Shown here: in pieces, positions 39,775-48,306 of the stretch
Layout: each line of letters starts with the position of its first letter
Position numbering within the stretch: position 1 is the first letter of the stretch
Assembly (NCBI RefSeq): GCF_018156225.1
Contig: NZ_JAGTAR010000002.1
Coordinates: forward strand, 218,881 to 282,880
From: Carboxylicivirga sediminis
Lineage (GTDB): Bacteria; Bacteroidota; Bacteroidia; Bacteroidales; Marinilabiliaceae
Direction: 5' to 3'
Length of the DNA stretch: 64,000 nt
The notes under the pieces: generated by a model
Database searches by the model: none
Told to the model about the DNA's origin: nothing
Seen by the model: the letters and a program-made list of their open reading frames with translations, nothing else
Made by a program: the position numbers and the translations under genes

Positions 39775-41571
39775 TTATTTCTTATGGACGGCACTAAAGC
39801 TAATGTCATCCAGATAAACGGGCTGTCTAAGCATTCCACTGGTTGATTGAAAGATAAAAGCTATTTGTCCAACAGCTCCTTTAAACGCCTGACAATCGAA
39901 TTCCAGCTTTTGCCAGCCTTCATCTGCTTTTGCTTTATTTACTGGCTTAAACCTCACTGCTTCGCCTTTATTACCTTTTATCTCAACAAGCACTTCACAT
40001 GGTTCTTTCATTTTTACATTTAAATTCAGGTAACGCTGTCGGCGCTGAAAAGCAGATGTTTTCATGATGACAGCCATTTGCTGATTGCCCGCCTTTGCTT
40101 CAGGCTGAAGCATAAGACAGTTATCTGAACCATTCAGTGCATCCTTTCGTGGATTGCTTTTAAAAATAGGCTGTCCCATATTTTTCCATGGCAAAAATTG
40201 CTCAGCATTGATGCTTTCAAAATCTTCATGCGGATGACGAACATATTTACCGACTGCAGGGCTCCAGCCCCATTGTTTTGGTCCAGCTGCATCTGACCAT
40301 TTAGTATACTGCTCCTGAAGCTCTTTTACCACTTCTGGATGCTTTTCATATAAGTCAGTGGATTCTGTATTATCTTTGGCTATATTGAATAACATCGGGC
40401 GGCCTTTTACCTCGTTTTTAACCAGCTTCCACTCGCTGTTCCTAATGGCCCATCGATGGTTGATACGCCAGTACATCACATCGTGCACACTTCCTTCTTT
40501 TTCAGTGTTGATGTAAGGCAATAAATCATGCCCAGCAATAGCCTTGTCCTTCTTCACCGACACGGCATTCAGGATAGTTGGTAAAATATCAAGCGTACTG
40601 ACTGCCTCATCAAACACCTTATTTTCTTCTATTTGAGCAGGCCATGACAGGCAAAATGGCAAACGAATGCCTCCTTCAAACAGGGTACCTTTTTCTCCCC
40701 GATATGGCATGTTATAGGAGTAATTACCCTTTATTTTACCACCATTATCACTCACAAAAAAGATGAGCGTGTTTTCACGCTTACCAGATTTTTCCAGTGC
40801 ATCCAGTACTTTTCCCACATTGGCATCCATAGCATACTGCATGGCGCATAGAGTGCGTCGTTTTGGATGATTGATGTTTTTAAATGGTTCCTGATAATGT
40901 GCCGGGGGCTCCTGGAGTGGTCCGTGAACCGCATTAAAAGCCAGGTATAGAAAAAATGGTTCCTGACTCTCCTGTTTAACAAACTGAGCAGCCTCTTGTC
41001 CGAAAGCATCTGTAATATAACGCTTTTCTGAACTCACCGGTTGCGTATTCCTGAATAAAGTTCTACTCTCATTATCACCGGGGTAATAACTTGCGGCACC
41101 GCCCAAGAAACCATAAAAATAATCGAACCCGCGGTTGGTAGGAAAGTAGGCATCGGCCTCATGACCAACATGCCATTTACCAATACAAGCTGTCCGGTAG
41201 CCTTCCGGTTTCAGGTATTCGGGAATAATCTTCATCTCGGGCGGAATACCCGCCAACACATCTGGCCGTGCTCTGAACGGGCCAGGGTTATCATCAAAAC
41301 CAAAGGTTTGCTGATAGCGTCCTGTGAGCAGTCCGGCCCTGGATGGTCCACAAACAGGTGCTGTCACATAGCCACTTGTGAAGTAAACCCCACTTTTGGC
41401 CAAAGCATCGATGGCAGGTGTTGGTATCTCGTTACTCTGCTGATGATAGCCAACATCGGCATTGCCTAAATCATCAGCTACTATGATGATAATATTAGGT
41501 TGCTGGGCCCAAAGCACCGGGCTCAGCAACAATAAAGCAAATACTAATAAGTTTCGCATTACAAATGGCAT
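39775..41571 (-). CDS. S1 family sulfatase (CGPSR motif) with C-terminal binding-like module, group A
   Basis: 598 residues, about 120 longer than the other group A enzymes. The signal peptide ends at VLWAQ (residue 23); a second ATG at 41559 is an alternative start. IIVADDLGNADVGYHQ gives metal ligands. The formylglycine Cys74 is in PVCGPSRAGLLTGRYQQTFG, with CIGKWHVG and FVSDNGG. After the sulfatase domain (to about 450) a beta-rich module with RYLNLNVKMKEPCEVLVEI, GWQKLEFDCQAF and VYLDDISF resembles carbohydrate-binding jelly rolls and ends without a T9SS tail. The ATG is 8 bp after the stop of the upstream sulfatase, so translation is probably coupled. Confidence 0.92.
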   Translation of the reverse strand: MPFVMRNLLVFALLLLSPVLWAQQPNIIIIVADDLGNADVGYHQQSNEIPTPAIDALAKSGVYFTSGYVTAPVCGPSRAGLLTGRYQQTFGFDDNPGPFRARPDVLAGIPPEMKIIPEYLKPEGYRTACIGKWHVGHEADAYFPTNRGFDYFYGFLGGAASYYPGDNESRTLFRNTQPVSSEKRYITDAFGQEAAQFVKQESQEPFFLYLAFNAVHGPLQEPPAHYQEPFKNINHPKRRTLCAMQYAMDANVGKVLDALEKSGKRENTLIFFVSDNGGKIKGNYSYNMPYRGEKGTLFEGGIRLPFCLSWPAQIEENKVFDEAVSTLDILPTILNAVSVKKDKAIAGHDLLPYINTEKEGSVHDVMYWRINHRWAIRNSEWKLVKNEVKGRPMLFNIAKDNTESTDLYEKHPEVVKELQEQYTKWSDAAGPKQWGWSPAVGKYVRHPHEDFESINAEQFLPWKNMGQPIFKSNPRKDALNGSDNCLMLQPEAKAGNQQMAVIMKTSAFQRRQRYLNLNVKMKEPCEVLVEIKGNKGEAVRFKPVNKAKADEGWQKLEFDCQAFKGAVGQIAFIFQSTSGMLRQPVYLDDISFSAVHKK

Positions 41572-41579
41572 TATCGTTT

Positions 41580-43133
41580 TTAAATCGTTTCCTTGTATTG
41601 TTCCTGCAACTCATCCAGGCGTTTCTTCAGGTTGCGGGTAATCTCCTCATAACCTGGCTGCCCATACAAATTATTCATTTCTGATGGATCTCGCTGCAGA
41701 TCATACAATTCCCATTCATCCATTTTATGGTAGAAATGAATGAGTTTATAGCGTTCGGTGCGCACACCATAATGTCGGCTCACTGAATGAAATCCGGGAA
41801 ATTCATAAAAATGATAATACAAGGCATCGCGCCATTTATCCACTTTCTTATTTAGCAATAAGGGTTTGAACGAGAGCCCCTGCATATCATCAGGTTGTTC
41901 CAATCCACAGAAATCAAGAATGGTTTGTGCAAAATCCAGATTTTGAACCATCTGATCGATTTGCGTGCCGGGCTTGACAGCTCCGGGATATTGAATCAGA
42001 AGTGGCGTGCGGAAAGACTCCTCGTACATAAAACGCTTATCGAAAAAGCCATGCTCACCCAGATAAAAACCCTGATCGGAGGTGTAAATAACGATGGTAT
42101 TTTCATCCAGGCCACTCTTTTCCAGATAGTCTAACAGACGTCCTACATTCTCATCAACCGCAGCAATGGTGCCCATGTAATCCTGCAGATAACGCTGATA
42201 CTTCCAAAGAGCCAGTTCTTTGTCGTTGAGATTCATTTGATGAAAAGCATCGTTGACAGGACGATAGGCTTCCCAGAATTTCTCCTTCTGCTCATCGGTT
42301 GCACGATTAAACAGGTGAGGCCATGGGTCGTAGCGGAAACTATCAACACCGGCTGCCACGGTCATTTTCAGATCGTGACCTTCGTACATATCACGATAGA
42401 TATTCATCTTTTGCTTATCTGCAGCCACACGACCGTCATAGTTGTCAAAATAAGTATCGGGTACCGGAAAACTCACCGAATCATACCTATTGTAGTGACG
42501 CTCGGCAGGCCACCAGTTACGGTGTGGCGCTTTGTTTTGCACCATCAGCATAAAGGGCTTGTCCTTATCACGCCCTTTCTGAAGCCAATCCAATGACTTG
42601 TCCATAATGAGGTCGGTTGCATAGCCATGGTTCATAACTGTATCTTTCCCGCTAATGAAATCGGGGTTGTAGTATTCGCCCTGGTCATTGAGCACCTCCC
42701 AGTAATCAAAGCCCTGGGTTGGCACGCCTTTCAGGTGCCACTTACCAACTATCGCCGTTTCGTAGCCAGCGACCTGCAGGTACTTTGGCAGCGTTGGCTG
42801 GTTTTGATCAAACTTATCGCGATTGCGGGTAAAACCGTTGATATGGCTGAATTTCCCTGTCAGAATGGTGGCACGACTTGGCCCACACAATGAGTTGGTA
42901 CAATAGGCCTTATTAAAAATTGCCCCATTTTCAGCAATGCGGTCGATATTAGGAGTTGGTGCTACTTTTGAAATACCATGTCCATAGGCACTGATGGCCT
43001 GTATGGCATGATCATCCGATGTAATCAGAATAATATTCGGATGTATTTTGGTGGGTTTGGTTGCCGAGCACGACAATGAAACCGCCACAAAAACAGCCAG
43101 TACAATTTGGGTTATTCGCATATTAATTTTCAT
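41580..43133 (-). CDS. S1 family sulfatase lipoprotein (CGPSR motif), group B
   Basis: 517 residues. The lipobox VSLSC places the lipidated Cys at 22. ITSDDHAIQAISAYGHG supplies metal ligands; formylglycine Cys83 lies in [51 protein letters not shown] and [18 protein letters not shown] follow. It is a close paralogue of the 30707-32293 sulfatase over the full length. The pair of group A + group B sulfatases here (39775/41580) repeats the order group A + group B at 32304/30707, but with opposite transcriptional order. It lies 24 bp after the GH3 start's upstream gene boundary, in one transcript. Confidence 0.93.
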   Translation of the reverse strand: MKINMRITQIVLAVFVAVSLSCSATKPTKIHPNIILITSDDHAIQAISAYGHGISKVAPTPNIDRIAENGAIFNKAYCTNSLCGPSRATILTGKFSHINGFTRNRDKFDQNQPTLPKYLQVAGYETAIVGKWHLKGVPTQGFDYWEVLNDQGEYYNPDFISGKDTVMNHGYATDLIMDKSLDWLQKGRDKDKPFMLMVQNKAPHRNWWPAERHYNRYDSVSFPVPDTYFDNYDGRVAADKQKMNIYRDMYEGHDLKMTVAAGVDSFRYDPWPHLFNRATDEQKEKFWEAYRPVNDAFHQMNLNDKELALWKYQRYLQDYMGTIAAVDENVGRLLDYLEKSGLDENTIVIYTSDQGFYLGEHGFFDKRFMYEESFRTPLLIQYPGAVKPGTQIDQMVQNLDFAQTILDFCGLEQPDDMQGLSFKPLLLNKKVDKWRDALYYHFYEFPGFHSVSRHYGVRTERYKLIHFYHKMDEWELYDLQRDPSEMNNLYGQPGYEEITRNLKKRLDELQEQYKETI

Positions 43134-43157
43134 CTCTTCTGGTTCTTGGTCTGTTAC

Positions 43158-45401
43158 TTACTTCAGGGTAAAATCGATTTGATTATCTGTATCTGAATTG
43201 GTTCCCACATAAACGGTGAAGTCACCAGGCTCTGTGCCAAAGCTCATATCCTGTCTGTAAAAAGCCAGCATATCTTCCGTAATGGTGAATGTTAATGTTT
43301 TTGTCTCGCCTTTCTTGATGAACACTTTCTCAAAAGCTTTCAACTCTTTCATCGGGCGGGTTACCGATGCCACCTTATCGCGGATGTATAACTGTACCAC
43401 CTCGGCACCATCAAGATCGCCGGTATTGCTCACTTCTACCGTTAAAGTGATATCGTCACCCGAAGACATGCTGGACTTATCCAGCTTTAGATTTGCATAC
43501 TCAAATGTGGTATAGCTCAAGCCATAGCCAAATGGAAACAGCGGTGTGTTTGGCACATCCAGATAGCGCGATTTATAGGTATCTTTGGGCTTCTCAGGGT
43601 TAAACGGACGACCAGTGTTTTTATAATTATAATAGATAGGAATCTGCCCGACATTACGCGGCATGGTCATCGTTAGTTTACCTGATGGCACTTGTTTTCC
43701 GTAAAGCAAATCGGCCACTGCACGGCCACCTTCCGTTCCCGGATACCAGATGTTCATCACCGCATCTGCCAGCTTAACTTCTTTCTCGATGGTCATTGAG
43801 CGCCCGGTCATGTAAACCAATACAAGCGGTTTGCCCAACTTAGCAATCTGCTGAATCAACTCTTTCTGAACACCCGGAAAATCAAGTTTGGTGCGACAAG
43901 CTGCCTCGCCCGACATGCTCCATTTTTCCCCCATCACCATCACTACTTTATCAGCATTTTTGGCTTGCTGAATGGCCTTGGCAAAACCTGAGCGATTATC
44001 GGAGTTTACATCACAGCCTTTCGAAAATGTAACATTTCCGTTTCCTCCATTGGCTATTATGGCATCTAATATGGTAGCCTGAATGGCCTGCGGCTTGCCG
44101 GCTGCTTTCCAGGAACCAAGCAAGTCTCTTTTTGAGTTGGCTAGCGGCCCGATTACGGCAATTTGTTCGCTTTGCTTCAAAGGCAGGGCAGCCTGCTCAT
44201 TCTTTAATAAAACACACGATGCTGCGGCCATTTCATAAGCCAGTTGACGGTTTTTATCTGAGAGTATTTCAGCCTGCTCAAATGCCTCATTGCAATATTT
44301 GTATGGATCATCCATGATGCCCAGCTCAAACTTCAGACGCAGCACATTTCGAACAGCATTATCCAGCTCCTCCATCGTTACATCGCCACTCTCAACAGCT
44401 TGCTTCAGGTGATCCATGTACACACCACCTTCCATGTCCATATCAACACCAGCTTTCATGGCCAATACGCCAGCCTGGTACTCGTCCTTTGCCACGCCAT
44501 GAGGAATCAGTTCATTGATGGCTGTATAGTCGGTCACCACCATGCCATCAAAGCCCCACTCATCTCGCAAAATATCTGTCAACAAATATTTATTGGCCGA
44601 TGCCGGTACTCCATCTAAATCATTAAATGAAGTCATCACCGTGCGGGCACCTGCGTCAACCGCTGCTTTGTATGGAGGCAGATAGGTTTCTCGAAGCACC
44701 CTGTCCGACATATCCACACTGTGGTAGTCGCGCCCGGCTTGAGCAGCTCCATAAGCTGCCATGTGCTTCACGCAAGCAAGCACCGTTTCATTGCTGCTGA
44801 TATCATCGCCCTGAAAGCCCTTCACCCGTGCTTCTGCAATTCGTTGACCCAAATAAGGATCTTCGCCGGCGCCCTCAGACACGCGCCCCCAACGCGGATC
44901 GCGACCGATGTCACACATAGGCGCAAAAGTCCAGTGCAAACCTGATGCCGCCGCCTCACGTGCTGCCATACGGGCACTTTGCTCAATGAGTTCTAAATCC
45001 CAACTAGCCGATTCGCCCAAAGAAATTGGCGTGAGTGTTTGATGCCCGTGAATAACATCGTAGCCAAACAAAAGCGGGATACCAAGACGAGTCTCATTGA
45101 CAGCCATCTCCTGCAACTTGCGTGTATAAGCTACAGTATGGGCATTAAATATATTACCACAGCGGCCTTCCTTAATGGCCTCTTCTTCACCTTCCCTTAA
45201 AACCGGGCCTGTTACATCCCATCGACTGGTAAATAAAACTGTCTGACCAATTTTTTCATTGATCGTCATTAAGTTCAACAGACTATCAACACGCTGTGAT
45301 AGGTTATCATTTTTAGAATGGTATTGGCGCCCTGACTGCTTGCAGCCGACGATCAACACCAATAAACTCAATCCAATTAAGATGCTTCTTACTGTATTCA
45401 T
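43158..45401 (-). CDS. GH3 beta-glycosidase, lipoprotein (BglX-like)
   Basis: 747 residues with lipobox LIVGC (lipidated Cys20). TIM-barrel motifs RDPRWGRVSEGAGEDPYLG and KHMAAYGAAQAGRDYHS are clear. The predicted nucleophile is Asp291 in GMVVTDYTAINEL, and SGEAACRTKLD holds the likely acid/base Glu. The C-terminal fibronectin III domain contains VVQLYIRDKVASVTRP. It is a paralogue of the GH3 at 5743-7995, but that one has a plain signal peptide while this one is lipid-anchored, suggesting different cell locations. Exo-cleavage of desulfated oligosaccharides is the likely role. The start is 80 bp downstream of the serine hydrolase stop. Confidence 0.93.
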   Translation of the reverse strand: MNTVRSILIGLSLLVLIVGCKQSGRQYHSKNDNLSQRVDSLLNLMTINEKIGQTVLFTSRWDVTGPVLREGEEEAIKEGRCGNIFNAHTVAYTRKLQEMAVNETRLGIPLLFGYDVIHGHQTLTPISLGESASWDLELIEQSARMAAREAAASGLHWTFAPMCDIGRDPRWGRVSEGAGEDPYLGQRIAEARVKGFQGDDISSNETVLACVKHMAAYGAAQAGRDYHSVDMSDRVLRETYLPPYKAAVDAGARTVMTSFNDLDGVPASANKYLLTDILRDEWGFDGMVVTDYTAINELIPHGVAKDEYQAGVLAMKAGVDMDMEGGVYMDHLKQAVESGDVTMEELDNAVRNVLRLKFELGIMDDPYKYCNEAFEQAEILSDKNRQLAYEMAAASCVLLKNEQAALPLKQSEQIAVIGPLANSKRDLLGSWKAAGKPQAIQATILDAIIANGGNGNVTFSKGCDVNSDNRSGFAKAIQQAKNADKVVMVMGEKWSMSGEAACRTKLDFPGVQKELIQQIAKLGKPLVLVYMTGRSMTIEKEVKLADAVMNIWYPGTEGGRAVADLLYGKQVPSGKLTMTMPRNVGQIPIYYNYKNTGRPFNPEKPKDTYKSRYLDVPNTPLFPFGYGLSYTTFEYANLKLDKSSMSSGDDITLTVEVSNTGDLDGAEVVQLYIRDKVASVTRPMKELKAFEKVFIKKGETKTLTFTITEDMLAFYRQDMSFGTEPGDFTVYVGTNSDTDNQIDFTLK

Positions 45402-45481
45402 CTTATCATTTCTTTTTTATAATTCTCTTTCCTTATTCCGTTTCCAATCGCTTTGTTTATAGTGTATCTACCTACTCCATA

Positions 45482-46672
45482 TCAATTAGCAAGAGCCGGT
45501 ACAATATACTCATGCAAGTAACTGAATGGCTGTTTGGTCCCATAGCTTGTAAACACGGCTACAGTCTTGAGTTCGGGCAGAACGAATATAAATTGTCCTA
45601 ATGCCCCACGAGCTGATATCACTTCGTAGGATTTCCCCTGATAATCGACCTGATGCTGCCACCAGAAATAGCCATATTGGTTTTTACCATTGTTGACCTT
45701 AGCCGTTGTGGCTTTAATAATCCAATCTTTGGGCACCACCTGCTGCTGCATCCAACGACCCTGATTAAGTGTAAGAACACCCAATTTGAGCATATCGCGC
45801 GAACGTAATTTGAGACCAGCCGCCGCTTTTGTTAAACCGCATGGGTTTGTTTCAAAATCATAATCTTCAATCCCTAAAGGCACAAAAAGATGGTCGTGAA
45901 CATAGTCCTCAAGTTTGCTGCCGGTTGTATTATAAATGATGTGATTAATAATCTCCGGATCGATGCCCTGGTATTTATAGTGTTGACCCGGTGCAAGCAA
46001 AGAACAATTGGATAGAATTGATGGTATACATTGGTTTACCCCTAGTTCCTTACTCATTGTATGGTCTTCATTCAACCTTATTCCAGATTGCATGGAAAGG
46101 GCATCGGCTAATGAGATATCTTTTGCAAAATCTGACAAATCACTGGTGCTTAGCTCGGGCAAGTACTTCAATATCTTATCCTCCTCACTATCCACTTTAC
46201 CTTGAGCAATAGCAATTCCCAAGGCATAAGCTGTTACACTCTTCGTGATTGACATCTGAAAATGAGGCTTATCCCATGCTGCATCAGCAAAGTACTCTTC
46301 CACCACCAGTTTGCCATCTTTAAAAAGTAAAAAGCTATCGACACTGCCCTTTTTGCTTGATCTGATACGCTCAGGATCGTTATACCAATCCAGGTTATCT
46401 TTTTCAATAAGACGAATAAGCTGCATCAATTTTTCCGTTTCAATAATCACATTATCAACAGCCGCCACTGCCAGCCCATCGCCTCTGTCAAACGGCACCT
46501 GATATGCCTGATTGTTACGCTGATTAAAATCCGCCAGATGCACCCTTCTTGCTTCAGAAGGGCGAGTTACCTGCGCCTTTTCACCAGCTACACCGTCAGC
46601 TTTTTGATGCTGCGCCATCACCATTAAATGAAGGCTTATCAGGAGTAGCGATATGGTGATGATTCTTTTCAT
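45482..46672 (-). CDS. Serine hydrolase of the beta-lactamase/class C fold
   Basis: 396 residues with a signal peptide (ending VMAQ, residue 21). The active-site SxxK is SITK at 141-144. The second element is HYKYQG around Tyr232/Tyr234, where the usual Asn/Ser of Y-x-N is Gly. A third-strand motif similar to HxG/KTG appears as SARGALGQ. The family includes esterases and peptidases as well as beta-lactamases. In a polysaccharide-utilisation setting it is more likely an esterase or amidase than an antibiotic-resistance enzyme; that is inference. It sits between the glucoamylase-fold protein (21 bp) and GH3. Confidence 0.82.
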   Translation of the reverse strand: MKRIITISLLLISLHLMVMAQHQKADGVAGEKAQVTRPSEARRVHLADFNQRNNQAYQVPFDRGDGLAVAAVDNVIIETEKLMQLIRLIEKDNLDWYNDPERIRSSKKGSVDSFLLFKDGKLVVEEYFADAAWDKPHFQMSITKSVTAYALGIAIAQGKVDSEEDKILKYLPELSTSDLSDFAKDISLADALSMQSGIRLNEDHTMSKELGVNQCIPSILSNCSLLAPGQHYKYQGIDPEIINHIIYNTTGSKLEDYVHDHLFVPLGIEDYDFETNPCGLTKAAAGLKLRSRDMLKLGVLTLNQGRWMQQQVVPKDWIIKATTAKVNNGKNQYGYFWWQHQVDYQGKSYEVISARGALGQFIFVLPELKTVAVFTSYGTKQPFSYLHEYIVPALAN

Positions 46673-46693
46673 TATTACTTGCCGATAATTGTA

Positions 46694-48289
46694 TTAGTTT
46701 TTAACTAACTTTTTGGTGATAAAAGCCCGGTCGCTACTCAGACACACCAAATAGTTGCCATTGGCCAGATCACCAACTGAAAAATCAACACGTGACGTAT
46801 GCGCTGTTAACACATTGACCTCTTTCACCAGTGTGCCGCTGATATTATAAACCCTTAAAGAATCATAGCCTTGTCCGGCACGGATGCCATCTAAGCTTAC
46901 TTGATTAGAAGATGGATTAGGGCTTAACACCACCTCATCCTCCATCTCACGGTCGCGAATAGCACTTGGCTTTTCTGAGAAAAAATCGTTGTACTTGTTA
47001 AAAAAATCGGTTCCCAGAAATTGTGGCAATGCTGCCAGGCCAAAGAACATGCACGAGTAATCAACCCCTTCCACCTTGTTGGGTTTCCAATCCAAATCGC
47101 TGTAGCTATATTTCCACAGAATAGTGGTGCCCGGTAGCACATCTACCTGACCAATCTTGCGCGGATCTTTCAGCATCGACAACAGGTCTTCTCGCACTCT
47201 ATCGGGTGCTGCAGGCGAAAATCCAGCGAGGATATGAGGTGATACATTCAGGTTCTTATTCTGGTCGGCTGAAGTACCCATGTTTTTAGGTAAACAAATG
47301 CGATCAACCTGATACTTGCTATCGGGCGCTCCAACGCCGGCTCCTGTACCATATTCATAAGGCTGCCAACCAAGCGCTTTCAAATCCACGTCGCCCGCAT
47401 CACTGCGGTCGGCCCACCAGGCCGAGTCCGCTTTCATGGCCATCCGCATTTCGTCAATATAGGCCTTATTGGACGAGAAGTGATTGACAAAATTATGGTT
47501 GAACATGAATGTAAACATAGACGTGAAGCGGGCCAGAGATGGCGAGGCCACTTCAAAATCACCATTTTTACCATTGTAAACAGCATGTTTCAGGTTAGAT
47601 GGATTCTCATAATGCTTCATCCAAAGCTTATGTGCTGGCGAATTCTCGTCATCAGCCTGATTTTTAGCGAACCAGGCAACAATCATGTATTCATTAAACG
47701 GCACGGTCCAATTTCCATTAGGTGTGCCGTCCTCGTACATACCGAGGGCGATTTGTCCTTTATCCACATCGCCCACAAATACAGAGTGATCGGTTGTGTT
47801 ATACAAGTTGGTTGCCAACTCATATATTTCGGTGTTATCCTTAAAGTAGTTACGGGCAAACAACGCGCCACCCAACATCAGATCGGTATCGATGGGGCTC
47901 CAGTTTGAGCCACGTGCTGCACCGGTATTAATGTCATAAAAGTGGATAAAACAGCCTTTAGCAGTGCGAGGCAGTTTAAACCCCGGAACTTGTCCAGATA
48001 CCGCTTTCAGAGTTTGTATCACCTTCTCTTCAGCACTTGGTTCCCAACCCATGGCATGCCCTACACATAGCGACATAAGCCCCATTCCGATATTGGCTAC
48101 CGAGCCCCGGTCGGTTGTGCCTTCCATCTTTACCATATCGTAATAGGCTCCGTTGGTATGGCGCAGGGCCTGGTAAAACTTATAAGTATTGTGGAATAAT
48201 TCTTCCAGTAACTGATCGTCGGTTTTTTGTGCCTTTACGTTAACCGCAAGGGCTAAGGTAAAAACCAGTAATATCTTTAATAGATTCAT
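46694..48289 (-). CDS. Glucoamylase-fold (PF10091/GH144-like) secreted enzyme with T9SS tail
   Basis: 531 residues. A signal peptide (ending VNVKAQ, residue 21) precedes an (alpha/alpha)6-type domain. The pattern TTDRGSVANIGMGLMSLCVG, GWEPSAEEKVIQTLKAVSG, SPIDTDLMLGGALFARNYF and VSPHILAGFSPAAP matches the 'glycoamylase' Pfam family that includes GH144 beta-1,2-glucanases. I recognise the fold family but not the exact activity. A T9SS type A domain (about 455-531, from SPNPSSNQVSLDG to TKKLVKN) marks it for surface display. It is located between an SGSH-like sulfatase (17 bp) and the serine hydrolase. It is the best candidate in the window for a surface endo- or exo-glycosidase. Confidence 0.75.
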   Translation of the reverse strand: MNLLKILLVFTLALAVNVKAQKTDDQLLEELFHNTYKFYQALRHTNGAYYDMVKMEGTTDRGSVANIGMGLMSLCVGHAMGWEPSAEEKVIQTLKAVSGQVPGFKLPRTAKGCFIHFYDINTGAARGSNWSPIDTDLMLGGALFARNYFKDNTEIYELATNLYNTTDHSVFVGDVDKGQIALGMYEDGTPNGNWTVPFNEYMIVAWFAKNQADDENSPAHKLWMKHYENPSNLKHAVYNGKNGDFEVASPSLARFTSMFTFMFNHNFVNHFSSNKAYIDEMRMAMKADSAWWADRSDAGDVDLKALGWQPYEYGTGAGVGAPDSKYQVDRICLPKNMGTSADQNKNLNVSPHILAGFSPAAPDRVREDLLSMLKDPRKIGQVDVLPGTTILWKYSYSDLDWKPNKVEGVDYSCMFFGLAALPQFLGTDFFNKYNDFFSEKPSAIRDREMEDEVVLSPNPSSNQVSLDGIRAGQGYDSLRVYNISGTLVKEVNVLTAHTSRVDFSVGDLANGNYLVCLSSDRAFITKKLVKN

Positions 48290-48306
48290 CTTGTACAGTT
48301 TAAAAG

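Noticed and set aside
45482..46672. Beta-lactam resistance gene
   Set aside because: The class C fold is recognisable, but Tyr-x-Asn and KTG motifs are altered and the location is a glycan locus.
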